This document shows positions 14,631 through 24,614 of a stretch of DNA of 64,000 nt, one piece after another (the first letter of the stretch is position 1; each line of letters opens with the position of its first letter). The translations under genes were made by a program, and so were the position numbers. The stretch is taken from positions 4,154,001 through 4,218,000 of the forward strand of contig NZ_CP173427.1 in assembly GCF_045038035.1 (NCBI RefSeq), in the 5' to 3' direction. The notes below the pieces were generated by a model, which worked only from the letters and a program-made list of their open reading frames with translations, searched no databases and was not told where the DNA came from. This DNA comes from Paenibacillus_F chitinolyticus_A (GTDB lineage Bacteria; Bacillota; Bacilli; Paenibacillales; NBRC-103111).

Positions 14631-16142
14631 ATGACCGATCAGAACGACAGCCGCAAGCCCGACGGCCGATCCACACTCCCGGCGGCGCCCACACTGAACG
14701 CCGACCAATGGGACATACTGCTTCCCGCCGATACGGACGGGGTTATTCAGCTTTTCCAGGAGCTGCTGCCGACCGATGAATTCCAGTGGATTCTTACGGA
14801 CAACGGCAGTTCCGGCTGTATGTTTATGAGTACCGCGATCGACAAAAGTCTTTTTCAAGACGACGTCGCCCCCCGCCTTAGCCGGTGGGAATCGCAGCCG
14901 GACGACTGGCCGACTCTCTTCCCGACCGGTACCCATATCCGCAAGGTATCGGATACTTTGAACCGCATGCTGCAGGGAGACGTCATTCTGCTGCATAACC
15001 GGCTGCCGCACAGCGCGATCTCGTTTCCGGCGCCTTTTCAAAAAGGACGCGCCATAGAACCTCCCAAAATCGAACGGGTGATCCTTGGCCCGCAGGAATC
15101 GTTCGTCGAGGACATCGACGTCAACCTCGGACTGCTGCGCAGACGGCTCCGGGACCCCAACCTGATCGTCCATTATTACGAGGTCGGAGAACGTTCCAAA
15201 ACGACCGTAGCCGTCGTATATCTGAACGATGTCGCCCAGCAGAAGTGGGTAGACGAAATCGAAAGCAAAATTGAAGTCATCCAGACGGATTCCATCGTGC
15301 TGATGAAAGAATTAATGGAATTTATAAGCGGCCCCAATCTGACTCCCTTTCCCTTATATGAGAAAAGCGAGCTGCCTGCGCGTTCGGCCCTTAACCTCCT
15401 AAAAGGAAGAATCGGGGTCCTTATGGACGGGTCTCCCTTTATCTCCTTCCTGCCGAATACCGTGCTCACCGGCTTTATCGGCGGGGAAGCGGTCATGCAC
15501 GGCTCTCTTATTCCGACATTTGTCCGGCTTGTCCGGATTCTGGCTTTCGTCATCGCGATTTACGCGCCTGCCGTTTATCTCGCTCTGGTTACGGTAGATT
15601 CGTCCATTCTACCGACCGTATTCGCCATCTCCATCGCCCAGGATCAGGCCGGAATCCCTTACACCAGCCTGTTTGAAACACTGATGATGATGATTGTAAT
15701 GGACGTGCTGAACGAGGGGATGACTTACGTCCCCGGGAATGTCGGCTCCGCCTTAAATGTGGTCGGAAGCCTGATTATCGGCCAGGCCGCGGCCCAGGCG
15801 GGATTGACCAGCAAATTTATGATTATCGTCGCATCCATCTCCGCCGTAGGTGCCTACATCGCTTCGTATCAAATTTCTTACGCGGCACGCTTGTGGAAAT
15901 ACCCGTTTATTTTGGCGGCGGGACTGTTCGGCTTCTATGGGATCACCGTGTGTTCCGTTCTGCTGCTGGGGCATCTCGCCTCTACCAAGTCGCTCGGCCT
16001 TGCGTACACCTCCCCATTCAGCCCATTCAGCCTTAAAGCGATCCGGATGCAATTCTTCCGGCCAGCCGCGCAGAAATTGAAGGAACGGGACCCCGTCTTT
16101 AAACCGGCGGACAAACACAGCCAGAGAGGAGATTCGTCATGA
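14631..16142 (+). CDS. spore germination receptor subunit A (GerA family)
   Basis: A 503-residue GerA/GerAA-type protein. It has a long N-terminal soluble domain (about 1-300), then five or six membrane helices, and a cytoplasmic C-terminus. Family markers include 'VHYYEVGERSKTTVAVVYL', 'FPLYEKSELPAR' and 'VYLALVTVDSSILPT'. With B and C subunits it forms a germinant receptor in the spore inner membrane that senses amino acids, sugars or nucleosides and starts spore germination. First gene of a three-gene operon; GGAGGG precedes the ATG. Its stop overlaps the next start (ATGA). The germinant cannot be predicted. Confidence 0.93.
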   Translation: MTDQNDSRKPDGRSTLPAAPTLNADQWDILLPADTDGVIQLFQELLPTDEFQWILTDNGSSGCMFMSTAIDKSLFQDDVAPRLSRWESQPDDWPTLFPTGTHIRKVSDTLNRMLQGDVILLHNRLPHSAISFPAPFQKGRAIEPPKIERVILGPQESFVEDIDVNLGLLRRRLRDPNLIVHYYEVGERSKTTVAVVYLNDVAQQKWVDEIESKIEVIQTDSIVLMKELMEFISGPNLTPFPLYEKSELPARSALNLLKGRIGVLMDGSPFISFLPNTVLTGFIGGEAVMHGSLIPTFVRLVRILAFVIAIYAPAVYLALVTVDSSILPTVFAISIAQDQAGIPYTSLFETLMMMIVMDVLNEGMTYVPGNVGSALNVVGSLIIGQAAAQAGLTSKFMIIVASISAVGAYIASYQISYAARLWKYPFILAAGLFGFYGITVCSVLLLGHLASTKSLGLAYTSPFSPFSLKAIRMQFFRPAAQKLKERDPVFKPADKHSQRGDSS

Positions 16143-17227
16143 CCAAGCCGGGCATTTCGGGACTTCAGTGGTTCGTTATTTTGGCGGTCGCCTCGATTGC
16201 GATGGGCCCGCTGAGATTTCCGGCCTACTTGTCCCAGCAAATGGATCAGCACGGATGGGTGCTGCTTCTGCTTGCGCTTGCTATTTCCTTGTGGAACACC
16301 TATGTCGCAGTCCGCTTAACAAGACGGCATCCCGGACTGGAGATCGCGGAATGGTCCCGGCTGTATCTGGGCAAATTTTTGTCCGCCGTTTATGCCGGCT
16401 GCATCGCGATTTACTTTTTCATTTGGGGATACCTGACTTTCGGCGAACACTGGCTTCTGGTTTCGTACCTGCAGCTGAAATATACGCCCGTGTACACGAT
16501 CGTGCTACTCGTTATGCCCGTCGTGCTGTATATGGTATGGAAAGGGACAGAAGCTTGGGCGCGGCTCTTTCTTCTGCTCGGCTTTGTCATGGTTGTCTGG
16601 CTGCTCAGCATCAATTTGCCCCAGCTGCGCAACATCAACGTCACGAACCTGCTGCCGATCGGCAACCTCGGCCTGCCGAACTTGTTCGGAAAAAATATCC
16701 TCACGATTTTCTACTTGTTCAAAGGCTTCGCCGTCCTTTATTTTCTGTATCCTCTCATCCAATCGGATAAAAATCTGCTTCGGCTTTCGGCAGCCGCAAC
16801 CGTTACGGCCGGAGCCGAAGTCATGCTCTCCTATCTGCTGCCCATTATGGTCTTCGGTTACGAGACCGCCAAAACCTTTACTTTCCCGTACCAGGAGTCG
16901 ATGGAAACCGTGCCTTTTCTCCTGCTTCCTTTTGAAAAGTTGAGCTTTCTGGCGCCTCTGTTTTTCGTGCTGGTGAACATTATGATTCTGATCGTCTGCG
17001 TCACCTGCTGCTCTCAGTCGCTTTGCAGGCTTTTTAACACCCGGCGGTTCAAACGGATGTATGTGATCGTCACGGTCCTCATGTCACTCGCCTTTCTGAG
17101 GACCCTGACCGTTAACGAAGTCGATCAGCTGGTTTACATCACCGCCCTCGTATTCGGTGTTATCTTCGTCCTGATCCCCAATTACATGTGGATCGTCACT
17201 CTTTTCAGGAAGGAGAAGACGGGATGA
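16139..17227 (+). CDS. spore germination receptor subunit B (GerB, APC-type permease)
   Basis: A 362-residue membrane protein with ten helices and the GerAB/endospore-germination permease pattern (opening GISGLQWFVILAVASIAMG; 'PLRFPAYLSQQ' in helix 1). This subunit has the amino-acid permease (APC) fold and carries the germinant-binding pocket. It overlaps the A subunit by 4 bp and the C subunit by 4 bp, the standard translational coupling of ger operons. Confidence 0.93.
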   Translation: MTKPGISGLQWFVILAVASIAMGPLRFPAYLSQQMDQHGWVLLLLALAISLWNTYVAVRLTRRHPGLEIAEWSRLYLGKFLSAVYAGCIAIYFFIWGYLTFGEHWLLVSYLQLKYTPVYTIVLLVMPVVLYMVWKGTEAWARLFLLLGFVMVVWLLSINLPQLRNINVTNLLPIGNLGLPNLFGKNILTIFYLFKGFAVLYFLYPLIQSDKNLLRLSAAATVTAGAEVMLSYLLPIMVFGYETAKTFTFPYQESMETVPFLLLPFEKLSFLAPLFFVLVNIMILIVCVTCCSQSLCRLFNTRRFKRMYVIVTVLMSLAFLRTLTVNEVDQLVYITALVFGVIFVLIPNYMWIVTLFRKEKTG

Positions 17228-18294
17228 GAACATGGATGGTTCTTCTCATGCTTGCAACCGGAACTGCAGCGCTTTCGGGATGCTTGAGTATTTCGGAGAT
17301 CCGGGAACAGTCCTTTATCGTAGGGATGGGGATCGACCGTGCGGAGAATGGAGAGCTTGAAATCAGCATGATGGAAATCGACATGGACGGAATGAAAAGC
17401 GGAGGAAACGAAAGCAGCCCCGGCGGCAAAGCGCCCAAATATATCATCCGCAACGCGACCGGTTCGAATATTCCCGACTGCCTGAGGCAGATCCGGACAC
17501 GACTGCAAAAAGAGCTGTCCCTCGATAAAGTCAGTTTTATCATGTTCAGCGACAAAATCGCCAGGGAAGGCATCTATCCCTACATGGATTTTCTGGTGAG
17601 GTCGCCTAACATCGACCAGACGGTGCATATGTTTGTCACCACCGATAAAGTGAGCGAACTTTTCCGGAAAGATAACGGAGGACTGACCAACTTTTCCACC
17701 AAAGGCTACGCGTTTGTGCCGACCTTCCTCGCCAGCCGGCTCTGGCAGGTAAACAAAGCGGTTATGAGTCCTCTGCAGAGTACCCATCTTAACCGCTTCA
17801 ACTATGAGAATAAGGAATTGAACTTCGTGGGAGAAAGCTTTCTTCGCAAAGACCGGCTCGTTTATCACTTGAACGGAATCGAATCCAGAGAATTTAATAT
17901 CTTGGTGAACCGGCAGGGAAAAGAAGTTATTCTACATGCCGACGCCGAGAAACGCAACGCCCTGCAAATCAAAGAAGTCAAAAGAAAGACAGAGGTAAGA
18001 CGGGACCGGGTAACCTTCACCTATTCGATTCAGGCCACCATTCTGGAAAGCAAGGAACAGAATCCGTACCGTCATGCGGGCGAAATCGAAAAGGAAGGCA
18101 GCCGGCTGTGGGAGAAAAATTTCACAAAACTGCTCGTCGGCACCAAAAAACAGGGGTTGGATATTCTCGGGATCGGCGAACAATTCCGGATGAGAGGCTG
18201 GGATACGGCACACTGGGAAGAACAAATAAAAAAACTGGATGTCAGGGTCCTCGTTCATCTCAAAATCCTTTCTCCGGAAGGCAAGAGAGAATAG
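17224..18294 (+). CDS. spore germination receptor subunit C, lipoprotein (GerC)
   Basis: A 356-residue Ger(x)C lipoprotein. The signal peptide ends in the lipobox 'LSGC' (about 16-19), and the family opening 'SEIREQSFIVGMGIDRAENG' follows. The C-terminal part has the GerC pattern of 'WDTAHWEEQIKKLDVRVLVH'. It is anchored to the outer face of the spore inner membrane and is required for receptor function. The start at 17224 overlaps the B stop by 4 bp. Last gene of the operon. Confidence 0.93.
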   Translation: MRTWMVLLMLATGTAALSGCLSISEIREQSFIVGMGIDRAENGELEISMMEIDMDGMKSGGNESSPGGKAPKYIIRNATGSNIPDCLRQIRTRLQKELSLDKVSFIMFSDKIAREGIYPYMDFLVRSPNIDQTVHMFVTTDKVSELFRKDNGGLTNFSTKGYAFVPTFLASRLWQVNKAVMSPLQSTHLNRFNYENKELNFVGESFLRKDRLVYHLNGIESREFNILVNRQGKEVILHADAEKRNALQIKEVKRKTEVRRDRVTFTYSIQATILESKEQNPYRHAGEIEKEGSRLWEKNFTKLLVGTKKQGLDILGIGEQFRMRGWDTAHWEEQIKKLDVRVLVHLKILSPEGKRE

Positions 18295-18330
18295 AACATT
18301 TTCTTGTAAGGACCTGTGCAATAAACGCCC

Positions 18331-18362
18331 AAAGACCCTTCCTTTAATAAGGAGGGTCTTTG
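18331..18362. terminator. terminator of the ger operon
   Basis: A hairpin with arms AAAGACCCT and AGGGTCTTT plus inner pairs. It lies between gerC (+) and the yhaN stop (-), so it may serve both directions. Confidence 0.75.
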
Positions 18363-18371
18363 AACGGTTTA

Positions 18372-21300
18372 TTAAACATGGAGCACACCCGCTGCGGGAG
18401 AAATCCCTGTTACCGCATCTCTTACATGCTCGTGACAAGTAAAAAGCAGAACCTGCCGCTTTCCGCCGAGCTGCCCGATAATCCGGAGCGCCCCTTCCAT
18501 CCGCTCTTTGTCGAAATTGACGAATATATCGTCAAAAACGAGCGGCAACGAAGCTCCGCCGGTAAATTCTTCAACGAGCGCGAATCTCATCGACAAGTAA
18601 AGCTGCTCCGCGGTTCCGCGGCTCAGTCTCGATGAGTCCACCTGGCGTCCGTCCGACCGGACGGCATAAAGCCGCTGCTGCCCGAACGGCGCGACCACCT
18701 GCGTAAACCGGCCGCCCGTCATGGCCGCAAAGCAGGCCGAAGCGCGGCGGAGCACGCCCGGCTGGCGTTCGCGTTCACAGCGCTCGCGCGTCCGCTTCAC
18801 GAGCAGGGCGGCCATCGCGAGCACCGCGTATTTGCCGCCGAGCTCGCGCACCTCGGCGAGCTGCTCTTCGGTGCGCTGGAGAAGTTCGCCGCGCTCGCTC
18901 CCGCCTTCGAGCTTCTCCAGCTCGCCGGCCAGACGGCCGCGCCTGTCGCGCAAGCGGTTCGCCTCGGCCTCCAGGCCGCTCAGGCTGCCCGCGAGTTCCT
19001 CCTCGCGCGAGGCGAGGCTCCCCTCGTCGGCGCCGGACAGCGCCGTGTCGAGCCGCTCCCGCCGAGCGACGCCGGCATGCGCATCCAGCGCGCCGGAGAG
19101 AAGCCTCGCTTCGGCCGCGAGCCGGGCAAGGCGCTCCTGGAGAGCCGCCTGCCGGAGAAGCTCCTCTTCGCCTTCGGCCTGCGCCTCGCTCAGAAGCGCT
19201 TGCAGACGCTCCGCCGCTCGACGCGCCTTCTGTGCGGCAGCCGTCTCCCGGCGCCGGGCCTCCGCGGCTTCGGCCGCAAGGCGCCCGCGCCTTGCGAGCA
19301 GATCCTGCTGCTCCGCAAGCCGCTCGGCGCGGCGCCGGAGCCCCAGCAGCGGGTCCGCCGCTTCGGCTTCGCCCAGCAGCCGGACCGTCCGCGCTTCGAA
19401 CGCGGCGGAAGAGGCCTGCAGAGCGGCCAGCTTGGACTCGCAGCCGGCGAGGCGCTGCAGCAGGTCATGCCCGCGGGAGATAAGCTGCAGCGATTCCAGC
19501 GCCGCTTCGGGAGACAGGTGCGGCCTCAGCTTGCGTTCGCGAAGCCAGGCGCTCCAGCGCTCCTGACCGGACGCGGCGCGTTCTTCCAGCGAACGCATCC
19601 GGGAGGAAACCGCCGCCTGCTGCTTCTCCAGCGACTGGATGCTCTGCTTCAGTTCTTCAAGCTTGGCCCGCCGGCGCTCCAATTCGGAGCGGTGCTGCGC
19701 CCACAAATCGGTGCCGGTCAGCCAGCTTTCCAGCTCCCGGTCCAGCCAGCCCAGCGTCTCCGGCCAAGACGGCAGAGGCATGCGCCCCAGAGCGGAAGCT
19801 TCATCGGAAGAGCCGTTCGCGCGGGCGGCGGCCGCTTCACGGCTTCCCGCTCCGCGACTGCTCAGAAGAAGCGCCAGATTCTGCTGAAGCCGCTGCCGGA
19901 GAGCCCCTTTGTCTGCCTCCAGCCGGGCATCCTCGCCGTCTGACCGGTTGTCCGCTTCGCCCGGTTGTGCGGCAGCGGACAACCAATCGCCGGTGGAGGC
20001 TCTTCCCCGGCGGGCACGCCCTCTCCCCTCCGCGCGGGGTTCCTGCGTCAGGAGATCCCGGCTGCGGTTGTTCCCTCGGGCTCTATCCGGAGAGCCGAAT
20101 ATCAGCCAGGCCGTGCCCGCAGCCAGCACGACAAATACGGCCGCAGCCGCAGCCGTCTGACCGCCTAAGAGCAGCGCCGCCGGCAGAAGAACCGCGATCG
20201 CTCCCGCGGCGTAAGCGGTCCTTTTCCTTGTGCGGTCGGAGTCGCTCCGCCTTTGGACCGACCAGGCTTCGAATTCCTCCTGCCTGCGGCGTTCTTCCTC
20301 CCGGAGTCTGTCTCTCTGTTCTTCCTCGCTCTGCAGCAGTCTCCACTGCGCGTAATCGGAAGATAACCGGCGAAGCAGACCCGATTCGGCGGCTGTCCGC
20401 GCACCCGGCGCATCTTCCCGGAGCCCCGACAGCGTCAGCCATTCGCTCCATTCGAGCTGGCGCTCGGCAAGCTCGCTCTGCTGTTCCTCCAGACGGCCAA
20501 ATACCCGGCTAAGCTCGCTGTCCAGCAGCGCCCTCTCTCCGTCCCATTTCGCGAAGGAATCCCGTGCTTCCCGGATCTGCTCTTTCATGCCGACCGAAAC
20601 GGGGAAATCGGCCAGATCCTGCCGCGTCCACTGCTCGTCGAGCTGCCGCAAAAGAGCCGCCAGCGCTTCGTTCAGCTGAGCTTTCTCCGTCTCCGCGGAG
20701 GCCGCCGCAAGCTGCCCGCTGCGGTACGTCCCCGCTTCCTCTTCAAGGGCGGCGAGTTCGGCCGCGCCTTCGAGCAGCTCTTCGCGGACGGGCAGGGCTT
20801 CGGCCTCCCGCAGAAGCGCGGCGCTCTCTTCCTCGTATCGACGCCGCTCATTCTCGAATTCGTCCCGTTCCTGCCGGATGGCTTCATAACGCGCGGCGGC
20901 ATGCAGCGGAAACCCGGGAATTTCCCGGATATCCGCCATTTCCGCCTGAATCCGCCGCAGCTTCAGCCACGGCTCGAAGGCCTTCCCGCAGCGCCGGGTC
21001 CATTCCAGCTCGGCGGCCGTCTCCGTCCGGGCGGCGTCCAGCCCGTTCAGCCGGTCTCCGAGCCGCTTCCACTCCGCCGTCGCTTCTTCGTACCGGCTGA
21101 TCTCGTCGGCGGAACGGTTCCGGCTGGAGCGGAGTTCTTCGTACGCCCGGATGCTGCGGTTCAGCTCCTGGGTCCGTCCCCTTGGCCGGAACAAAGCATC
21201 CGCCCTTGCGGCAAGCTTGCGCTCCGCTTCCACTACGGCGCTTCCGCTCACGCCGAAGCCCGCTCCGTAGAGGTAGCCGCCGATGTCGTCCCCCTGCAGG

Positions 21301-21734
21301 GTCCGCAGTTCCTGAAGCTCGCCCAGCCCGAAGGCGAACAAGCTCCGGAAAAGCTCCGCGGACAGTCCTCCGAGCAGATGACGGAGCAGTTCCTCGCCGC
21401 CTTCCGCGCCGCCTTCGAGCGTTACTTTAACGGAGCCGGCCGCGGGCGGACGTCCGGGACCGCCGTGATCCGCGTAGCGTTCGATCAGGACGGTCCGGCC
21501 CTGCTTGTCCTCCAGCAGCAGCGCGCCGCCGTGCGCCCCCCCGCCATCGGGCTCATACCTGTCGGCGGCCTGCGCCCGCGTCGGGAATCCGAACAGGACG
21601 GCGCGGATAAAACCGAGCAGGGTACTTTTGCCCGCCTCATTGGGGCCGTACAGCACGGTAACGGGCGATTCGAACCGGTAAGTCCGGTTGTGCAGAGAAC
21701 CGAATCCTCGGACTCTTATTTCACGGATGATCAT
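18372..21734 (-). CDS. yhaN: YhaN-type SMC/Rad50-like ATPase
   Basis: A 1120-residue ATPase of the YhaN group (SbcC/Rad50-like). The Walker A motif GPNEAGKST (30-38) opens the protein and Walker B with D-loop 'LPLVFDDIFVNFD' lies near 1070. The 1000 residues between are mostly Glu/Arg/Ala/Leu-rich coiled coil. Two hydrophobic helices (about 503-545) sit in the middle and are a YhaN trait, so the hinge may touch the membrane. The signature 'SSRLSRGTAEQLYLSMRFAL' is present near 1030-1050. It partners with the YhaO nuclease, overlapping it by 4 bp (ATGA). This reading frame is among the most GC-rich stretches of the window. Confidence 0.9.
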   Translation of the reverse strand: MIIREIRVRGFGSLHNRTYRFESPVTVLYGPNEAGKSTLLGFIRAVLFGFPTRAQAADRYEPDGGGAHGGALLLEDKQGRTVLIERYADHGGPGRPPAAGSVKVTLEGGAEGGEELLRHLLGGLSAELFRSLFAFGLGELQELRTLQGDDIGGYLYGAGFGVSGSAVVEAERKLAARADALFRPRGRTQELNRSIRAYEELRSSRNRSADEISRYEEATAEWKRLGDRLNGLDAARTETAAELEWTRRCGKAFEPWLKLRRIQAEMADIREIPGFPLHAAARYEAIRQERDEFENERRRYEEESAALLREAEALPVREELLEGAAELAALEEEAGTYRSGQLAAASAETEKAQLNEALAALLRQLDEQWTRQDLADFPVSVGMKEQIREARDSFAKWDGERALLDSELSRVFGRLEEQQSELAERQLEWSEWLTLSGLREDAPGARTAAESGLLRRLSSDYAQWRLLQSEEEQRDRLREEERRRQEEFEAWSVQRRSDSDRTRKRTAYAAGAIAVLLPAALLLGGQTAAAAAVFVVLAAGTAWLIFGSPDRARGNNRSRDLLTQEPRAEGRGRARRGRASTGDWLSAAAQPGEADNRSDGEDARLEADKGALRQRLQQNLALLLSSRGAGSREAAAARANGSSDEASALGRMPLPSWPETLGWLDRELESWLTGTDLWAQHRSELERRRAKLEELKQSIQSLEKQQAAVSSRMRSLEERAASGQERWSAWLRERKLRPHLSPEAALESLQLISRGHDLLQRLAGCESKLAALQASSAAFEARTVRLLGEAEAADPLLGLRRRAERLAEQQDLLARRGRLAAEAAEARRRETAAAQKARRAAERLQALLSEAQAEGEEELLRQAALQERLARLAAEARLLSGALDAHAGVARRERLDTALSGADEGSLASREEELAGSLSGLEAEANRLRDRRGRLAGELEKLEGGSERGELLQRTEEQLAEVRELGGKYAVLAMAALLVKRTRERCERERQPGVLRRASACFAAMTGGRFTQVVAPFGQQRLYAVRSDGRQVDSSRLSRGTAEQLYLSMRFALVEEFTGGASLPLVFDDIFVNFDKERMEGALRIIGQLGGKRQVLLFTCHEHVRDAVTGISPAAGVLHV

Positions 21735-23182
21735 TTGCTCCGCCTCCCGTCCGGCATCAGCTGATCGACGGCGAGTTCACGCGCCGCCTCCAGCCAATAT
21801 CCCGCGTCTTCGAGAAACCCGTCCGCTCCTCCGAACAGCCTGGAAGCTCCGTTCTGGGCAAGGAGGGAACCGAGCGCCTCATCGGCGAATTCTCGCAGCT
21901 TTCCTTCATCCGCAGCCAGCTCTTCCGCCAGCCGGAGGAGGTCGCCTATGAAGCTTTCCTCCCGGAGAAGCAGTTCAAAGTCGATATCCTGCCCCGTCCG
22001 GGATTCTATGGATTCGATCCAGACGAACGGAATGTCCGCTCCCGTATTGTGAGAGACTTCGCCGGAGAGGGACGCCTCTCTATAAGAGTCAGGAGCCTCA
22101 TCCTTGCTGTCTCTTGAACGCGGCGCTTCCGTATGGCCGCTGCCCGCTCCGAAACCGCCTTTGCCGCCGCCGTATCCGGCGGCCGAACGTCCCGCCAGAG
22201 CCAGCAGCTCGCTCTCGCGCAGCTCACGGAGCAGGTCGGAAAGGGCACTCCCTGCCTGCAGCTTCAAATGAAGCGGTCCCCGGCCTTCCAGGAAGATCCG
22301 GGCGACGGTCGGCCTTCCTTCCGCTTTCTCCCTTAGCCGGGCCAGCAGATCCTGCAAGCTTTCCTGCAGTTCCTGCTCCGTGCCGATGCCCGCGATCGAA
22401 AGAGTCTCCTGCTGCCAGCGCACCCCGTCCAGGGCGTGAAAATCCAGAGCGGGATTCCCGTTCTCATCCACGGCCACGATGTAGCACCCGCGCGGGCCGC
22501 ACTCCCGTATGCTCCTGCCTTGTATATTGCCCGGGTACACGGCGGCGGGCTTCTGATCCAAGACGATTTCCCTTGTATGTATGTGGCCTAGTGCCCAATA
22601 GTCGATCCCCCGCCCCATAAGATCCGATTTGCTGCAAGGGGCATAGTTGTCGTATCCCGGGTGCCCGTCGACATTCGTGTGAAGCAGAGCCACTTGGAAA
22701 ACCGATGCGTCCCCGCCGCGGAAACGCAGGGCGAGGTTCTCCGTTACGGCGGCGGACGCGTAAGAGATGCCGTGAACTTCGGCGATAAGCCCCCGGTCTT
22801 CCTTCACGATCCGAACTGTCTCGACCTTGTCCGCCGGATACACGCGGGCTCCCGCCGGCCATTCCAGGTCCGCTCCCCGGCCGTCCAGCGGATCGTGATT
22901 GCCGTGGATAATCAGGGCGGGGATTCCCGCCCGGTCCAGCTCGGCAAGAGCGCTGCGGAAGCGCAGCTGAGCCCGAAGGGAGCGGTCGCCGGCGTCGTAG
23001 ATATCGCCGCTGAAAACAGCGAAATCGACCTTTTCCCGGACCGCCAGCCGGACGAGCCGGCTTAACGCTCCGAAGGTCGATTCCCGGATTACATCCCGGA
23101 TCCGCTCGGGAACCGAGTTCATCCCTTTGAACGGGCTGTCGAGGTGAAGGTCGGCGGCATGCAGAAATTTCAGCGCCTTCAT
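21731..23182 (-). CDS. yhaO: YhaO-type metallophosphoesterase (SbcD/Mre11-like nuclease)
   Basis: A 483-residue calcineurin-like phosphoesterase. The metal-binding motifs appear in order: 'HAADLHLDSP' (about 7-16), 'FSGDIYDAGD', 'HGNHDP' (about 86-91), 'LLHTN', and 'ALGHIHT'. This is the layout of Mre11/SbcD DNA nucleases. The C-terminal third, with a Gly/Ser-rich linker, would hold the YhaN-binding part. The start is the ATG at 23182 after GAAGGGGG; a long upstream extension in frame reads into the neighbour and is not protein-like. With YhaN it should process DNA ends or blocked termini in repair. Confidence 0.9.
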   Translation of the reverse strand: MKALKFLHAADLHLDSPFKGMNSVPERIRDVIRESTFGALSRLVRLAVREKVDFAVFSGDIYDAGDRSLRAQLRFRSALAELDRAGIPALIIHGNHDPLDGRGADLEWPAGARVYPADKVETVRIVKEDRGLIAEVHGISYASAAVTENLALRFRGGDASVFQVALLHTNVDGHPGYDNYAPCSKSDLMGRGIDYWALGHIHTREIVLDQKPAAVYPGNIQGRSIRECGPRGCYIVAVDENGNPALDFHALDGVRWQQETLSIAGIGTEQELQESLQDLLARLREKAEGRPTVARIFLEGRGPLHLKLQAGSALSDLLRELRESELLALAGRSAAGYGGGKGGFGAGSGHTEAPRSRDSKDEAPDSYREASLSGEVSHNTGADIPFVWIESIESRTGQDIDFELLLREESFIGDLLRLAEELAADEGKLREFADEALGSLLAQNGASRLFGGADGFLEDAGYWLEAARELAVDQLMPDGRRSK

Positions 23183-23219
23183 CCGCACACCCCCTTCGTT
23201 TGGCCTAAAGCGAAACTCT

Positions 23220-24344
23220 TCATTTCCCGTACCTCTCGTACACTCCGCGCAGCTGCCGAATAACCCTGTTGAGCGAATACGATTTCTTCGCTTTCTCCGA
23301 AGCCGCACGGGCCAGCTGATACCGGTAGGTCGGATCGACCACGACCTTCTCCAGCGCCTGGCTGAGCGCCGGCGCATCTCCAGGCTCGACCAGCAGCCCG
23401 TTGCGCCCGTTCTCGATCTGCTCCGCAACCCCTCCGACATTCGTGCCTACCAGTGCCAAAAGGCAGAGAGCCGCCTCCGCAAATACGGAGCCGAACGCCT
23501 CGGCTTTCGAAGGGAGGACGAAAATATCGAAGAAAGGCATAAATTCTTCCGGGTGCAGCATGTACCCGTAAAAAATAATCTCCTCATATAAGTTCAGCTC
23601 CTTCGCCAATTCCTCGAGTTCTGTCCGGGAAGGGCCGTCGCCGATAATATGCAGGACGAAAGGATGTCCCCGTTCTTTGAGCATCGCGCAGGCCTGAAGC
23701 AGCGTTTCGAGCCCTTTCGCCGGAACCAGGCGGCACACCGTAATAAGCTGGGCCACTTCGTTCTCGTGGGAAATCGGCCGGAAGCGCTTCTCGTCGTAGC
23801 CGTTCGGAATGACCCCGATCCGGTCGGGGTCCTGAATAAATTCGCTTATATATCCTTTGAAAGAATTCGAAACCGTTAAAATTTGGTCCAGCCGCGCTTC
23901 CATTTCGCCGTAAATCGACGTCAGAAAACGCTGCTCGGGACCGCCTTCCTCTATCTTTCCGTTCAGCAGAAGCTCTCCCTCGTAGCTGGAGTGAACGGTT
24001 ACGATGACCGTCGTATCGGGAAATACTTCCTTGATAGCGAGCGCGGCAATCGGGTGATGGGCGTGAATCAGATCGTAGCTCTTACGGATACGAAGCTTCG
24101 TCCACCACACGTAGTCTTTGTAGGTTTGGATATATTTGTCCACGATCGGGTTCCCGGCGTAACGGGTCCAATCGAACGTATTGAAGGTAACGGGCTCGGT
24201 TCCCTTGCCCCTGACCCTTCTGGGAAGGGAAAATAGTTCCATGTCCCAGCCTCTTTTATTAAACTTTTCGGTAATATACGGGACCATGGAAGAAACTCCG
24301 CCCGGCTGCTCCGGCGGGAAGAATAACGCTTGCAAAATGTTCAT
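23220..24344 (-). CDS. GT4-family glycosyltransferase
   Basis: A 374-residue GT-B-fold glycosyltransferase of family GT4. The N-terminal Gly-rich acceptor motif is 'PPEQPGGVSSMV' (10-21). The donor domain has 'VCRLVPAKGLETLLQA', 'IIGDGPSR' and the nucleotide-sugar motif 'EAFGSVFAEA' with the two conserved Glu residues. It would transfer a sugar from a nucleotide-sugar to a lipid, polysaccharide or small acceptor. AGGAGTG precedes the ATG. It lies 37 nt upstream of yhaO on the same strand and could be co-transcribed with yhaO-yhaN, although no functional link is evident. Confidence 0.88.
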   Translation of the reverse strand: MNILQALFFPPEQPGGVSSMVPYITEKFNKRGWDMELFSLPRRVRGKGTEPVTFNTFDWTRYAGNPIVDKYIQTYKDYVWWTKLRIRKSYDLIHAHHPIAALAIKEVFPDTTVIVTVHSSYEGELLLNGKIEEGGPEQRFLTSIYGEMEARLDQILTVSNSFKGYISEFIQDPDRIGVIPNGYDEKRFRPISHENEVAQLITVCRLVPAKGLETLLQACAMLKERGHPFVLHIIGDGPSRTELEELAKELNLYEEIIFYGYMLHPEEFMPFFDIFVLPSKAEAFGSVFAEAALCLLALVGTNVGGVAEQIENGRNGLLVEPGDAPALSQALEKVVVDPTYRYQLARAASEKAKKSYSLNRVIRQLRGVYERYGK

Positions 24345-24514
24345 CGGTGCACACTCCTGATCCTCCGTCCGCTTGCGCGGCGCAAATCCGGCTTACAGCA
24401 TCATACGCTCAGCCTCTTCTTATTGTACCTTCTGCCCGTCTAATAGAAAAGAGAACACGTCCCTGCGGGTGGGGACGGCTTTTCAGTCTGCCGGTACTTT
24501 TCCGAAAAAAGTTG

Positions 24515-24543
24515 TTCTTGTCCCCGCCCTATTTTGCTATAAT
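24515..24543 (+). promoter_or_regulatory. extended -10 promoter of the GGDEF gene
   Basis: TTCTTG (24515-24520), a 17-nt spacer and TGC-TATAAT (24538-24543). The TGn extension compensates for the weak -35. It starts transcription about 65 nt before the gene. Confidence 0.6.
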
Positions 24544-24614
24544 GAAATCGCCTGAAAATGCGAACGTACATTTGAGTCCGGCCCCCGCAAAAGGGAACGG
24601 ATAACCTCGGAGGA

